From NCBI RefSeq assembly GCF_001399675.1, contig NZ_LJCO01000019.1, forward strand, positions 1-64,000: a stretch of DNA of 64,000 nucleotides, written 5' to 3'. Position numbers and translations under genes: made by a program. This DNA is from Paenalicyclobacillus ferrooxydans (GTDB taxonomy: Bacteria; Bacillota; Bacilli; Alicyclobacillales; Alicyclobacillaceae). Of the stretch, positions 17,933 through 26,502 are shown in pieces (positions within the stretch are counted from its first letter, which is position 1; every line of letters starts with the position of its first letter). The notes under the pieces are model-generated. The model ran no database searches and had not been told where the DNA came from. It saw only the letters and a list, made by a program, of their open reading frames with translations.

Positions 17933-18948
17933 GATTCACTCCGCTCCCGTTCCTCAATAATCGGCAGTTGAACTTCAACCGCAGTTCCCTGGCCAATCCG
18001 CCAGATGTTGCATCGGCCGCCAAGTGCTGTCGCCCGTTCCTTCATGGCATGGATCCCGTAGGAGTCACCCACCTCGTCTGATGGCTCAATCCCTTTGCCA
18101 TCATCGACAATCGACAGCGTGCACATCGTCCCTGACCGCTCCCAGGTTACCTGAATCGTGCGCGCGTCGGCGTGTTTCAACACATTCCCAACCGCTTCTT
18201 GCAAAATCCGGAACAGCTGCGTCTCCACAGCAGGTTCCAGTGCGATGTTTGTTTTTTGCACAAAAGTACAGCTTAGCTGATGCCGATCCGATATTGCATC
18301 CAAAAAACTCTTTGCAGCCTCGTCGAAATTCCGCCCTTGGAGTTCAATCGGTCGCAGATGTAACAACAGGGCTCGCATCTCCCGCTGTGCCGTGGTTGCA
18401 ATTTCCGCGATCTGCGCTACGGTGTTCGGCAGTGTCGGCAGTTGTTGTCGTTCCTGCTTTAAAGCTGAGGAGGCTAACATAGACAGTGCAAACAACTGTT
18501 GACTGACTGAGTCATGCAGTTCGCGTGCAAGCCGTTGACGCTCCTGAACCGTTGCCAGTTGTTCCGCATCCACAGCAAGTCTTCTGTTTTCCTCTGCCAA
18601 TCGCCGAAGTGTTCGAACCTGTTCCTCGATTTGCTCGGCCATCACATTGAACTGCCGTCCGATTCGACCAACCTCGTCCCACTCTTCCACCCCGTCGATC
18701 CGATGCTGCAATCGTCCCGCGGCGATAAGCGTTGCTGCTTCTTCAAGGTTATACAAGCGGCGAAGAAACGGTTGCACGACGGTGTACCCAATTCCAAACC
18801 CGATCAATAACCAAACGACCCCGACTCCAATCACCATCCACAGTCGAAGGGGATGGAAAAGCCCCATTACCATCATTCCGGTCACGACCCCGAGGACGGG
18901 GAGGATGGTGGTTGCCAGTAACACTTTCCCGCGCGTAGTCATCGTCAA
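17929..18948 (-). CDS. liaS: LiaS-family sensor histidine kinase
   Basis: A 339-residue intramembrane-sensing kinase with two membrane segments (about 8-28 and 37-57) separated by a very short external loop. A HAMP domain (about 60-115) is followed by the HisKA_3 dimerisation domain with the phospho-accepting His in RQRLARELHDSVSQQL. The C-terminal ATPase domain has the N box (LQEAVGNVLKHA) and the G1 box (DDGKGIEP). The near absence of a sensor loop fits a system controlled by the LiaF protein encoded upstream. Its start overlaps liaF by 4 bp. Confidence 0.92.
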   Translation of the reverse strand: MTMTTRGKVLLATTILPVLGVVTGMMVMGLFHPLRLWMVIGVGVVWLLIGFGIGYTVVQPFLRRLYNLEEAATLIAAGRLQHRIDGVEEWDEVGRIGRQFNVMAEQIEEQVRTLRRLAEENRRLAVDAEQLATVQERQRLARELHDSVSQQLFALSMLASSALKQERQQLPTLPNTVAQIAEIATTAQREMRALLLHLRPIELQGRNFDEAAKSFLDAISDRHQLSCTFVQKTNIALEPAVETQLFRILQEAVGNVLKHADARTIQVTWERSGTMCTLSIVDDGKGIEPSDEVGDSYGIHAMKERATALGGRCNIWRIGQGTAVEVQLPIIEERERSES

Positions 18949-19754
18949 ACCCTGACGACCTGGACATCGCCGATTTTCAGCTCAACATCCAAGTGAACGC
19001 GTCTTACAGCGTCCTTGTATGATGGGTCCACATAGTGTACTGCGCGCCCCGTCCCGCTTTCGGCGTGTTCGAACACATTCACATCGCCGATATTCATGAC
19101 AATATCAGCTGAAATCGGCAAGTTTGCCGGCACGAGAACCCGAATATCCCCTATCCAACCTTCAATGCGGAGATGATACGTCCGATCCTCTAACAACGCA
19201 GTGGCAAGATTAATTCTTACGTCACCTATGCCATGCCAGACATCAAGGTCTTCCAGAACCCAAGACTGTCCCCCGAGGGACACGTCACCAATCCAGTGCC
19301 TGTTGGATGTGCGCCCAGGTTTCCACCCTTTTATGTCACCGATGGCGTCCTTCCAAGCAACCTTATGTTTCTTGCCATCAAAATCCACCGTGAGTGAGGG
19401 TCCATGCCTTCTTGACTGTCCAGGTGCGAAAATCCTGAGCCCAATAAAAATGAACACAGTGGCCCAGAAGACACCGGAAACCGAGGTCTTGGCCAAGACC
19501 GGATTGATACCACTGTTGTGCAAAAACAGGAACACGCCAAAGAGGGTTAATAGAATGGCACCAAAGGGTATCCTTCCGCGTGCGAAACTCCGTAATCCGC
19601 CAAGGCCGATGGCTATAAGAAAAAGCGGCCACAAGACATCAAAAGACCAAAAGGTTGAAGACAGATGTAAGACGTGAAATTCCGATAATAAGTACACGAG
19701 TCCACAAATGACCAGTAATAGCCCGATCCACGATGATGTCCGCAAGTCTGTCAC
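18945..19754 (-). CDS. liaF: LiaF-like membrane inhibitor of the LiaRS system
   Basis: A protein of about 269 residues with four membrane segments in its first 120 residues, then the DUF2154/LiaF C-terminal beta-helix-like domain with repeated GDV/GDI turns (IGDVRINLA, IGDIRVLVPANLPISADI, IGDVNVFEHAESG). LiaF keeps LiaS inactive without stress. I favour the GTG at 19754 (MTDLRTSSWIGLL) behind GAAGGGCAAG; a frame 18 residues longer exists. The order F-S-R with overlapping stops shows one operon. Confidence 0.85.
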   Translation of the reverse strand: MTDLRTSSWIGLLLVICGLVYLLSEFHVLHLSSTFWSFDVLWPLFLIAIGLGGLRSFARGRIPFGAILLTLFGVFLFLHNSGINPVLAKTSVSGVFWATVFIFIGLRIFAPGQSRRHGPSLTVDFDGKKHKVAWKDAIGDIKGWKPGRTSNRHWIGDVSLGGQSWVLEDLDVWHGIGDVRINLATALLEDRTYHLRIEGWIGDIRVLVPANLPISADIVMNIGDVNVFEHAESGTGRAVHYVDPSYKDAVRRVHLDVELKIGDVQVVRV

Positions 19755-19858
19755 CTTGCCCTTCGCTGAATCTAACCTTATCGTACAAGTCGTCTCACGT
19801 ACACACAACTACCTGTGGACGGGGCAGAGGCTCCGTCTTAAGACGGATTCATAAAGAA

Positions 19859-19893
19859 TGCCGCCCAACCTCACGGTCGGACGGCAGCATCTC
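19859..19893 (-). terminator. Hairpin between the NlpC/P60 gene and liaF
   Basis: On the minus strand TGCCGTCCGACC, GTGA, GGTTGGGCGGCA form a 12-bp stem with G-U pairs, followed by TTCTTTATG. It lies about 100 bp after the NlpC/P60 stop and ahead of liaF. Confidence 0.6.
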
Positions 19894-19995
19894 ATTATCA
19901 CATGCGTATGAAAACTACACCTGCCAGATGAATTACATCTTCCAGGCTGTACGCGCTTTTCTCGCTTGCGTGTGGATCAAATTGTACATGTTAGA

Positions 19996-20808
19996 TTAAT
20001 TGTACATGCGCTTAACAGCGGTCAGATGCTTGCCCCAGTAGCTGCCTGGGCCAATCGACAGATAGCCGACCTTACCGAGCCCGCCGCCTTCTTGAATCAT
20101 GCGGTTGTGCCCTACATAGATGCCGCAGTGTTTGCCGTTCTCGAAAATCAATAGATCGCCAGGGCGCATGCTGCTTCTTGGAACCCTCCAGCCAATGCTG
20201 CTCGCCTGAACCTTTGAGGCTCCACTCATCTTGTACCCAAGTGCATGGTGGTACACATATGCAGTAAAATTCGAACAGTCAAATCCGTACTGACCCCTGT
20301 CTTCATTGTGCCCCCACCGGTATGGTGTTCCAAGTTTGCTCTTTGCTACAGCCAGAACTGCGTTCGTCTTTGCTTGCACCGATGCACTTGGCAATGCCCG
20401 TGCGTGAACAGTACGGTCAAATCGCACGCCGGGCGGCAGTTGCGTTGACACACGTGCTGAACGAGCGGCACTCGGGGTGCCGTTTGGAGCAACCCAATAG
20501 GTGCGCTTCACCACGTAGCCGGTGCGACCTTGTGGGTCGCGGACGTGCCACCACTTTGCGTTGCCTCCCGCCAGTACTCTAAGAACCGTACCACGAGACT
20601 CAAGTTTGATTGCGTTCCTCGAGGTCTGAGGTGAACGTCGCAACCACACACCTCGAACAGCGTGAACTGTCTGCACTGTCGCAGCCTTTGCCGTTATGAT
20701 GCTTCCTGCTGTGCCCTGTGGCGCCGCCGCCATGGATGCCAATGCAGGAAATGTACACGCAGCAACAAAACCCAAGACCCATTTATTTAAGCGTCGACTG
20801 TGTTCCAT
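19996..20808 (-). CDS. Secreted SH3b-NlpC/P60 peptidoglycan hydrolase
   Basis: A 270-residue exported cell-wall hydrolase. A signal peptide (about 1-33, MEHSRRLNKWVLGFVAACTF) precedes an SH3b domain (about 45-110: VRGVWLRRSPQTSRNAIKLE) that should bind peptidoglycan. The NlpC/P60 domain has the catalytic Cys in YGFDCSNFTAYVYHH and a His in HCGIYVGHNRM. It likely cleaves gamma-D-Glu-diamino-acid bonds. The ATG at 20808 has GGGAGGA with 10-base spacing. A c-di-AMP riboswitch occupies its leader. The catalytic domain is a close paralogue of the protein at 44085, which has no SH3b domain. Confidence 0.92.
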   Translation of the reverse strand: MEHSRRLNKWVLGFVAACTFPALASMAAAPQGTAGSIITAKAATVQTVHAVRGVWLRRSPQTSRNAIKLESRGTVLRVLAGGNAKWWHVRDPQGRTGYVVKRTYWVAPNGTPSAARSARVSTQLPPGVRFDRTVHARALPSASVQAKTNAVLAVAKSKLGTPYRWGHNEDRGQYGFDCSNFTAYVYHHALGYKMSGASKVQASSIGWRVPRSSMRPGDLLIFENGKHCGIYVGHNRMIQEGGGLGKVGYLSIGPGSYWGKHLTAVKRMYN

Positions 20809-20826
20809 GTAGAGCATTCCTCCCAA

Positions 20827-20966
20827 AGCCTCCGAGGTTAGTTGTCGGGTTCGGATAAGAGGATTTACCCGGGCTTGTCCGCCTTCACCCCAAGCAAAAT
20901 AGACTGTCGCGACAGTCTTTCGCACAGTTCCCCCGTACCTGCCTTGTGGCAGGATTCGGCAGTTTA
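20827..20966 (-). ncRNA. c-di-AMP riboswitch (ydaO/yuaA class) upstream of the NlpC/P60 gene
   Basis: The minus strand shows the conserved blocks of the ydaO motif in order: GCCGAATCCTG, CAGGTACGGGGGA, CTTGGGGTGAA, TCCGAACCCGACA and ACTAACCTCGGAGGC, ending about 18 bases before the start codon. The variable arm is the perfect palindrome AGACTGTCGCGACAGTCT (20901-20918). This class senses c-di-AMP and usually turns genes off when the ligand is high; wall hydrolases are its classic targets. The block order and spacing match the motif at 43931, which supports both calls. Confidence 0.9.
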
Positions 20967-21226
20967 TTTAGCAATGTGTTCTGTGAGGGGCTTTATGGAA
21001 AGCCGAATCACACTATCAACGCTAACATCTTTTCTGGTATGACCCCATAGTAGATGGATGGCAAGGATGGCAAAAACGCACCAGACCATCGGGTTCGTCT
21101 GCGTGCATCAGCGCCAATTGTGGTATCATATGGTGTGGGCTCCAGCTGATTTGAATTCGATTGGGATGACGTCAGTTGGTGTCTGCGTGGAAAACTTTGA
21201 CGGTTGATTCAAGGAGGGGATTACAT
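20967..21226. other. Divergent promoter region between the NlpC/P60 gene and tpx
   Basis: About 260 bp with no gene. It must carry the promoter for the riboswitch transcript on the minus strand and that of tpx on the plus strand. I see no clear operator. GATTCAAGGAGGGG at 21207-21220 is the tpx ribosome-binding site. Confidence 0.5.
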
Positions 21227-21736
21227 ATGGCAGATCGTACATTCGGCTTTGCCGGCAAGCAAGTACCGTTACAAGGACCCGAGTTGAAACCCGGAGACAA
21301 GGCGCCAGATTTCGAGGTTCAGGCCAACGACTTGTCCAGAGTAACACTTTCCGATACGAAGGGTAAGGTTCGCTTGATTAGCGTTGTCCCGTCCCTCGAT
21401 ACCGGCGTCTGCGATGCTCAAACGCGAAGATTCAATGAAGAAGGCGCCAAGCTTGGAGATCACGTTGCCATCCTGACCATCAGTGCCGACTTGCCGTTTG
21501 CGCAGAAGCGCTGGTGCGGAGCAGCTGGTATTGACAAGGTTCAAACCTTGTCAGACCACTTAAATATGGCATTCGGTTCTGCATATGGCACCTATAACAC
21601 GGAATACCGTTTGGAGAGCCGTGCGGTGTTTGTCGTTGATTCCAGCGACACAGTCACCTACGCAGAATACGTACCCGCAGCTGGCGAGCATCCGAACTAC
21701 GAAGCAGCCCTCGAAGCTGCCAAAGCTGCAAAGTAA
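21227..21736 (+). CDS. tpx: Thiol peroxidase Tpx (atypical 2-Cys peroxiredoxin)
   Basis: A 169-residue thioredoxin-dependent peroxidase. The peroxidatic Cys62 is in PSLDTGVCDAQTRRF with the conserved Thr and Arg around it, and the resolving Cys97 is in FAQKRWCGAAG. It has the expected family length and a full C-terminal helix (AALEAAKAAK). AAGGAGGGG precedes the ATG at 21227 by six bases; the upstream 17 codons of open frame are not used. It is monocistronic and ends in a strong terminator. Confidence 0.95.
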   Translation: MADRTFGFAGKQVPLQGPELKPGDKAPDFEVQANDLSRVTLSDTKGKVRLISVVPSLDTGVCDAQTRRFNEEGAKLGDHVAILTISADLPFAQKRWCGAAGIDKVQTLSDHLNMAFGSAYGTYNTEYRLESRAVFVVDSSDTVTYAEYVPAAGEHPNYEAALEAAKAAK

Positions 21737-21760
21737 CCTGCACCGCAAAAGTTAACGAAT

Positions 21761-21812
21761 AAAAGGGCTGATTCACTCTACCCAGAAGGTAGAGTGAATC
21801 AGCCCTTTTTAA
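21761..21812. terminator. Long bidirectional terminator after tpx
   Basis: A perfect 22-bp stem (21761-21782 with 21788-21809), loop CAGAA, has A-runs on one side and T-runs on the other. It separates the converging tpx and phosphosulfolactate-synthase-like genes. Confidence 0.93.
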
Positions 21813-21878
21813 TGCTTTTTAAGATGGCTTGTAATACTCTTTAATGCTTTTTAATGGGTTTTGATACTTTTTAATGCA
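21803..21878. repeat. AT-rich direct repeats with the core TTTTTAATG
   Basis: The word CTTTTTAATG or a one-base variant recurs at about 21805, 21838, 21847 and 21868, with CTTTTTAAGATG at 21815, each about 10-25 bases apart. They lie just behind the tpx terminator. They may be decayed terminator tails or a small binding array. Confidence 0.4.
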
Positions 21879-21900
21879 GTTCCAGTCCTCGTAGCCTGTA

Positions 21901-22881
21901 TTAACGGTCATCTTTCTTCGGCGGATTTTGTGGTCCTTCTGCTGCAGGCCGTGACGAAAGATTTGGATTCGGTTTCCACAAGACGGGGCGGGATCCAGTG
22001 CCTCCGCCTGAGCTTGAGCCCGGTTTAGCCGACTTGGGATTCTCGCTCTGAGAAGATGGAGCACTTTTTCCACTGTCAGTTTCGAGCATCATACTAAAGG
22101 TATCGCTGCGCAAACCGCGTCGAATACTCTCCAGTGCAACGATGTCAATGGGTTTTACGTTGCCGAGATTGACTCTGTTGCCAAAACGACGAATATGGTA
22201 AATCTGTTGTTTACGTTGCGGGGCTTCCCAGATGAGCCGAGTCGACAGGGGGCCAAGAGCATTGACCAGTGCTTCGACGTCTGAATCGTGTACTTCCCCG
22301 TGGGGCCCGTACACGCCAACAGACTCCCCGCCTTCGCGTCCCTCAACCAAAATATACTTGGCTCCTTCAGCCAAATCGCCCCGAATGATCTCAGCTTGTT
22401 CCTCTACGGCAAGAAACGTGCCCTCGGCCTTCTTCCCAACCTCAGAAAGTATCGTAAAGCCCATTTCCTTTGCCGTTCGAATCACTTGCCGCCTGGTGTG
22501 AACCGGAAGGTCGATTGTCCCGTCGGAAACCTCTATCACCCGGATTCCGGATTTCCACAATGATTCTAAATAAAGTTCCCATACATTTTGGACAATCGCA
22601 ATTTCGAGGGATGTCCCGCCTGGGTAGGCGAGCACACCATACTCCTGACAAAGACTGACCTTACTGTGGATAGATTCAGGAGAACACACTCCTGCGCTGC
22701 CAAACCCAAACTTCCAAAAATCCACGTGATCTGAAGCCATCTGAAGCAAATCCCGAAACATGGACAAGGGAATTCCGGTGTCAATCACCATTGTGAGACC
22801 CGCAAGACGTGGCTTAGGAACGCGCCCCGGCAACGGATCGCGCAGGAGTTCCCACCAGTTTAGTTCATTCACGTTATGCAT
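21901..22881 (-). CDS. Phosphosulfolactate synthase-like protein with a Pro/Ser-rich tail
   Basis: Residues 20-263 match the phosphosulfolactate synthase (ComA/YitD) family: a TIM barrel with VDFWKFGFGSAGV, RVIEVSDGTIDLP, FTILSEVGKK, KYILVEGREGGESVG, LIWEAPQRKQ and a final ALESIRRGLRSDTF. The family adds sulfite to phosphoenolpyruvate in coenzyme M or sulfolactate synthesis; in Bacillus the homologue is tied to spore sulfolactate. Residues 264-326 are an added hydrophilic Ser/Pro/Gly/Asn tail (KSAPSSQSENPKSAKPGSSS) that the family normally lacks. No other sulfolactate genes are adjacent. A GTG start at 22872 has better spacing to AAAGGGG than the ATG at 22881. Confidence 0.8.
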   Translation of the reverse strand: MHNVNELNWWELLRDPLPGRVPKPRLAGLTMVIDTGIPLSMFRDLLQMASDHVDFWKFGFGSAGVCSPESIHSKVSLCQEYGVLAYPGGTSLEIAIVQNVWELYLESLWKSGIRVIEVSDGTIDLPVHTRRQVIRTAKEMGFTILSEVGKKAEGTFLAVEEQAEIIRGDLAEGAKYILVEGREGGESVGVYGPHGEVHDSDVEALVNALGPLSTRLIWEAPQRKQQIYHIRRFGNRVNLGNVKPIDIVALESIRRGLRSDTFSMMLETDSGKSAPSSQSENPKSAKPGSSSGGGTGSRPVLWKPNPNLSSRPAAEGPQNPPKKDDR

Positions 22882-22967
22882 GCCCCTTTACGCCAGTCAT
22901 TCACTGTGACAGCTTATGGGGTTCAATCATGATTCGTGACAACCATCCCAAAAAATGAACGGTTCAT

Positions 22968-23513
22968 TCAGTGCAGCAACAACATTAATCCTGCGACGGC
23001 AACAAGCACAATCCCGGACAGCTTGTCCGCGGAAACGGCGACCTTCTTACCGAGAAACCGGCCGATTTCAAGCCCGACATACGTCATCACAAGACTGATG
23101 CAACCAAAGGCAATTGCAGCCAGTGTCAGAGGGACGTCTAGCATACCGAGGCCAAAACCGACCGTAAGATTGTCAAGACTCAGCGCTATGGCGAGAATAA
23201 TGCTCTTAACGCCCGGTAGGGACGGTTCCCTTTGCTCGTCCGCCTTTTGCTCGTCTGACGCCTTCAGGAAAAAGTACACCCCGACTGCAGCCAGCAAACC
23301 AACTCCGACGTAGCGGGCGTGATTGCCAATCAAGCGGGCAACCTCATCACCGAGGAAGATACCAAGTATCGGCATCAGAGCCTCAAAAAGAGCAAACAAA
23401 AACGCGATCTGCAGCAGTTTAGAGCGCTTTAGCCCAGACGTACCTAATGCAACTGACGCAAGCGCGTTGTTCAGACCAAGGGCCATTCCAAGGAGTACGA
23501 GCTGCAAGACCAT
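22968..23513 (-). CDS. MntP/YtaF-like membrane efflux protein
   Basis: A 181-residue protein with six predicted membrane helices in two similar halves, each starting with the family motif. The motif is GMALGLNNALASVALG in the first half and AIALSLDNLTVGFGLGML in the second. The family includes the manganese exporter MntP. In the first half the usual metal-binding Asp is replaced by Asn, so specificity may differ. It lies 16 bp after the upstream Mur-ligase-like gene and is likely cotranscribed. Manganese export is a family inference. Confidence 0.75.
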   Translation of the reverse strand: MVLQLVLLGMALGLNNALASVALGTSGLKRSKLLQIAFLFALFEALMPILGIFLGDEVARLIGNHARYVGVGLLAAVGVYFFLKASDEQKADEQREPSLPGVKSIILAIALSLDNLTVGFGLGMLDVPLTLAAIAFGCISLVMTYVGLEIGRFLGKKVAVSADKLSGIVLVAVAGLMLLLH

Positions 23514-23528
23514 GGCGAATTCCTCCCT

Positions 23529-24947
23529 TTACCGCTTGCTCACCTTCAGGGGAGCCCGTCGCCAAATGGAGCGTGTATCAAACTCAAACAACCGCATTGC
23601 GTCCCCGACAAGAGATTGGGTGCCGAGCACCAGCAATAGATCCGCTTCGGAAGAGAGCCTCTCCCTCGCGCTAACCAAGGCGTCTTCCAAATACTGAGCT
23701 GTCGAAACGTCTTCATAGAGTGTCCGGGCAAGCCTTGTCCAATTGTCATCAAACTGAAGGTGCGGGTTGTGCGCCCGACAGATGACCACAAAGTCGACAA
23801 CATCCGACAGAACCTTTAGAACCCCTGTACCGTCTTTATCCTCTGGGATACCAATAATGGCACCGACTCGTCCCGTGATCCGTTCACCGGAATCTGTTTC
23901 TTGTCGGCGATTCCGGATGTACTCGCGAACGAGGGCAGCGGATCGGCCGTGGATGGTTCCATCTACGACGACTCTCGGCTCAATCGATACAGTCTGCAGC
24001 CGACCAGGCAGGGATAGTTCCTGAAGGTCTAAATACGCCGGGAGAACCATATCAGGGCGCTTGTCCAATGCAGCATGCTGTGCTGCGGACAAAGCAACCG
24101 CCACGTTGTCTGCCAGATGAATTTGTGCGTACGGTAACCTCACTTGGCATTCACCGCATTTCGTCTCGACGGTGATGATGCACGTGAGACCTTCCACCCG
24201 CCTATCTCTCACGGCAATCGTGTCGCCAAGCGTTGATAATTCGATGTCATCACTCGACCGCTCGGTGAGAATCCCTTGCACCGTAGCTGTCTGAGGATGT
24301 GTACAAACCCAACGTGTGTCCTTTGTGATGACACCCGCCTTTTCGGTTCCTACCTCTGCATATGTTCTCCCGAGCTCTCGAGTGTGTTCAAGGAAAACAG
24401 GTGCAATCACAGCACCGACATGTCGAACCTGATTGACGTCATCATGAAGAGCGCCTCGCCCCAGTTCAAATACATTGATATCGGTCTTGCTGTCAGAAAA
24501 CCACTTCACCGCGATCGCAGCGAGCAAACCTACCGGCCCAAAGTACTCGTTCTCCGGCAGGTCCCAGTTGTCCACCGTTTCCCGCAAGTCGTCAACATAC
24601 CGAGCAAACTGTCGTTCCGGCATCACCTGACCATTTACGCGAAAACGCTCCATAAAGTCAACCAAATGTGGACCGGTAAAGAGGCCCACACGAAACCCCA
24701 TTTGCTCGAGCATAGCGGCTATCAAGATGGAATGAGAGCCCTTTCCTTTACTGCCTGTCACGGCAATGTTGTACATGGACGCATCCAAGTCACCCATAGC
24801 TTTTAGAAGTCGGCCTGTCCACTCTGGATGGCGCGTTTCCTTATCCATGCCCCGCTGTATGTAAGGTTTGGCCCGGTTATAAGAACTGTAAATCCAATTG
24901 ATGGCGCCAAAGGCGCCACCGTCAAAAGTACGATTTGTCAATTTCAT
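23529..24947 (-). CDS. Mur-ligase-family ATP-dependent ligase (FolC/cyanophycin-synthetase-like)
   Basis: A protein of about 472 residues with the ATP-binding loop VTGSKGKGSHSILIAAML near residue 67, then the Mur central domain (FTGPHLVDFMERFRVNG, FELGRGALHDDVN) and a C-terminal Mur domain starting about 300 (VDGTIHGRSAALVREYI). TGSKGKGS and the GPHL segment resemble folylpolyglutamate synthase, but the substrate-binding part differs. The reaction is probably ATP-driven ligation of an amino acid to a carboxylate; the substrate is unknown. ATG 24947 or TTG 24941 (GGAG eight bases ahead) are the likely starts. The open frame continues into the next gene and that part is not real. It follows the MetAP-GNAT gene on the same strand. 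Confidence 0.7.
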   Translation of the reverse strand: MKLTNRTFDGGAFGAINWIYSSYNRAKPYIQRGMDKETRHPEWTGRLLKAMGDLDASMYNIAVTGSKGKGSHSILIAAMLEQMGFRVGLFTGPHLVDFMERFRVNGQVMPERQFARYVDDLRETVDNWDLPENEYFGPVGLLAAIAVKWFSDSKTDINVFELGRGALHDDVNQVRHVGAVIAPVFLEHTRELGRTYAEVGTEKAGVITKDTRWVCTHPQTATVQGILTERSSDDIELSTLGDTIAVRDRRVEGLTCIITVETKCGECQVRLPYAQIHLADNVAVALSAAQHAALDKRPDMVLPAYLDLQELSLPGRLQTVSIEPRVVVDGTIHGRSAALVREYIRNRRQETDSGERITGRVGAIIGIPEDKDGTGVLKVLSDVVDFVVICRAHNPHLQFDDNWTRLARTLYEDVSTAQYLEDALVSARERLSSEADLLLVLGTQSLVGDAMRLFEFDTRSIWRRAPLKVSKR

Positions 24948-25059
24948 CGCTCCGTCATCGGTGCGTTGTTCCCAACGTGTAATGGATTTCAGAAGGTAGT
25001 GTACCACATCGTTCAATGCTGAGACGAGTGAACAGATAAGTTTAAATGAGTTTCGGCGT

Positions 25060-26280
25060 TTAGATGCGTTTTCGCATTGCCCAAGTGCGAAAATAAGGAT
25101 GCCCGACATACACAAATCCGGACTTTTCATAGAACCGGATGGCTCGCTGGTTGTTTGTTTGAACCCACAGCTCAATCCCAGCCATACCTTTCGCTCTTGC
25201 TTGCTGCACGATATTGTCCAGTACACTTGTTGCCAAGCCGCTGCCGTGCAACTGCGCATCCAACACAATGGTATTGATATGCAAATACGGAGGTCGCAGC
25301 GAATAGACACAAAATCCTCGCACGTGGTTTTGCTGGTCAACCAGTACGTAGGTGGTCGTCTCAGGTACGTACAGCACTTCCATGGGCTGTACAGGCCGTC
25401 CCCATGCTTCAAGCAAAATCGGGTCCATCTCCTGTTTTGCCAGACTCAGTATCGCCGTGTCGTCGGGTTGCTTTTTTTTCCGCCACGTTAATCCGAAGCG
25501 TTTCTGAAATTCATCTGCATGGTTTGACGGTTGACCTGTAACCGTCAAGATCTCCACACCATCGTCATGAACATGTACGGTGTGTTCGAAATGGGCTCCG
25601 AAGGATCCGTCTCGTGTCACTTCCGTCCAACCATCCTCCCGGATGAATGTCATCGGCTCGCCGGCTACCACCACAGGCTCGATGGCCAGCACCATTCCAG
25701 AACGCAGGCGCGGACCGTGGCCTGGAGGTCCGTAGTTGGGAATCTGCGGTGCTTCATGGAGACTGAGACCAATGCCATGTCCCTGTGCTTTTTTGACAAC
25801 AGCCAGTCCGGCCTGTGCAATGGATTCCCCAATCACATGTGAAACATCGGACAGGCGTACATCAGGCTGAATGACAGCCAGACCAGCATCCAAGGCGTGC
25901 TTTGTTGCAGATACGAGGTGCCGTGCATCCACACTACAATCACCAACCAGGTGTGTCTTTGCACAGTCGCTGTGGAATCCGGCAAATTGTACCCCGACGT
26001 CTACTTTGACCACATCCCCGGTCTGAATCACTCGTTCTCCGGGTACACCGTGACCGATTTCGTCGTTAACGGAAACACAAATAGCCCCAGGAAACGCGTA
26101 TTCTTCGCGAAACGACGGCCTTCCGCCATACGCGGTCATCGCTTGTTCCGCAATTGCGTCAAGTTCTTTTGTACTGATCCCGGGTTCTAACAGGCCAGCT
26201 ACTGTCTCGTGCACCAACGCGTTGATCTGACAGGCTTCCCGAATCAGGTTAATGTCTTCTTTGCTCTTCGTATAAATCAA
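25060..26280 (-). CDS. Type I methionine aminopeptidase fused to a GNAT acetyltransferase
   Basis: A 406-residue two-domain protein. Residues 1-250 are a MetAP that removes the initiator Met from new proteins. All metal ligands are visible: Asp94 (KVDVG), Asp105 (HSDCAKTH), His168 (GHGIGLSLHE), Glu201 (AIEPVV) and Glu232 (FEHTVHV), with His77 (IGHGVPG). A charged linker (about 257-280, RKKKQPDD) leads to a GNAT domain (about 285-406). The GNAT domain has the acetyl-CoA loop QLHGSGLATSVLDNI and the motif NNQRAIRFYEKSGFVYVG. The TTG at 26280 has GGGGGAG at good spacing and gives the normal MetAP start (MIYTKSKEDI). Ordinary MetAPs lack the acetyltransferase. The fusion suggests Met removal coupled to N-terminal acetylation, which is an inference. 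It is divergent from a deformylase-like gene. Confidence 0.88.
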   Translation of the reverse strand: MIYTKSKEDINLIREACQINALVHETVAGLLEPGISTKELDAIAEQAMTAYGGRPSFREEYAFPGAICVSVNDEIGHGVPGERVIQTGDVVKVDVGVQFAGFHSDCAKTHLVGDCSVDARHLVSATKHALDAGLAVIQPDVRLSDVSHVIGESIAQAGLAVVKKAQGHGIGLSLHEAPQIPNYGPPGHGPRLRSGMVLAIEPVVVAGEPMTFIREDGWTEVTRDGSFGAHFEHTVHVHDDGVEILTVTGQPSNHADEFQKRFGLTWRKKKQPDDTAILSLAKQEMDPILLEAWGRPVQPMEVLYVPETTTYVLVDQQNHVRGFCVYSLRPPYLHINTIVLDAQLHGSGLATSVLDNIVQQARAKGMAGIELWVQTNNQRAIRFYEKSGFVYVGHPYFRTWAMRKRI

Positions 26281-26502
26281 AGCGACTCCCCCAAGCGCTA
26301 CAGCAAGACTCCTGTGTTCTGGTTTATGACCAGCACGGAAGAGTTGTTCCAATCTACGGGTGTTTGCAGTAAAGCTTGGGCGCCGAATGATGTGGATTTG
26401 ATCTCGTCGTATGGGCTAATGCTGGGGTCAAATCACAGTTTAGATGCATTTTGTGTGCAGAGCAGAAAGTGGGCTTTATTACAGGGTACTCGGGGTGAGC
26501 GG

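Noticed and set aside
20901-20918. Perfect 18-bp palindrome as a repressor operator
   Set aside because: It is the variable stem of the c-di-AMP riboswitch; the conserved ydaO blocks lie on both sides.
24948-25412. N-terminal extension of the Mur-ligase-like protein
   Set aside because: This part overlaps the 3' end of the MetAP-GNAT gene antiphase, has poor composition and no ribosome-binding site; the family start fits 24947 or 24941.
26209-26502. Longer N-terminus for the deformylase-like protein
   Set aside because: It would overlap the divergent MetAP-GNAT start and has no ribosome-binding site; the ATG at 26503 does.
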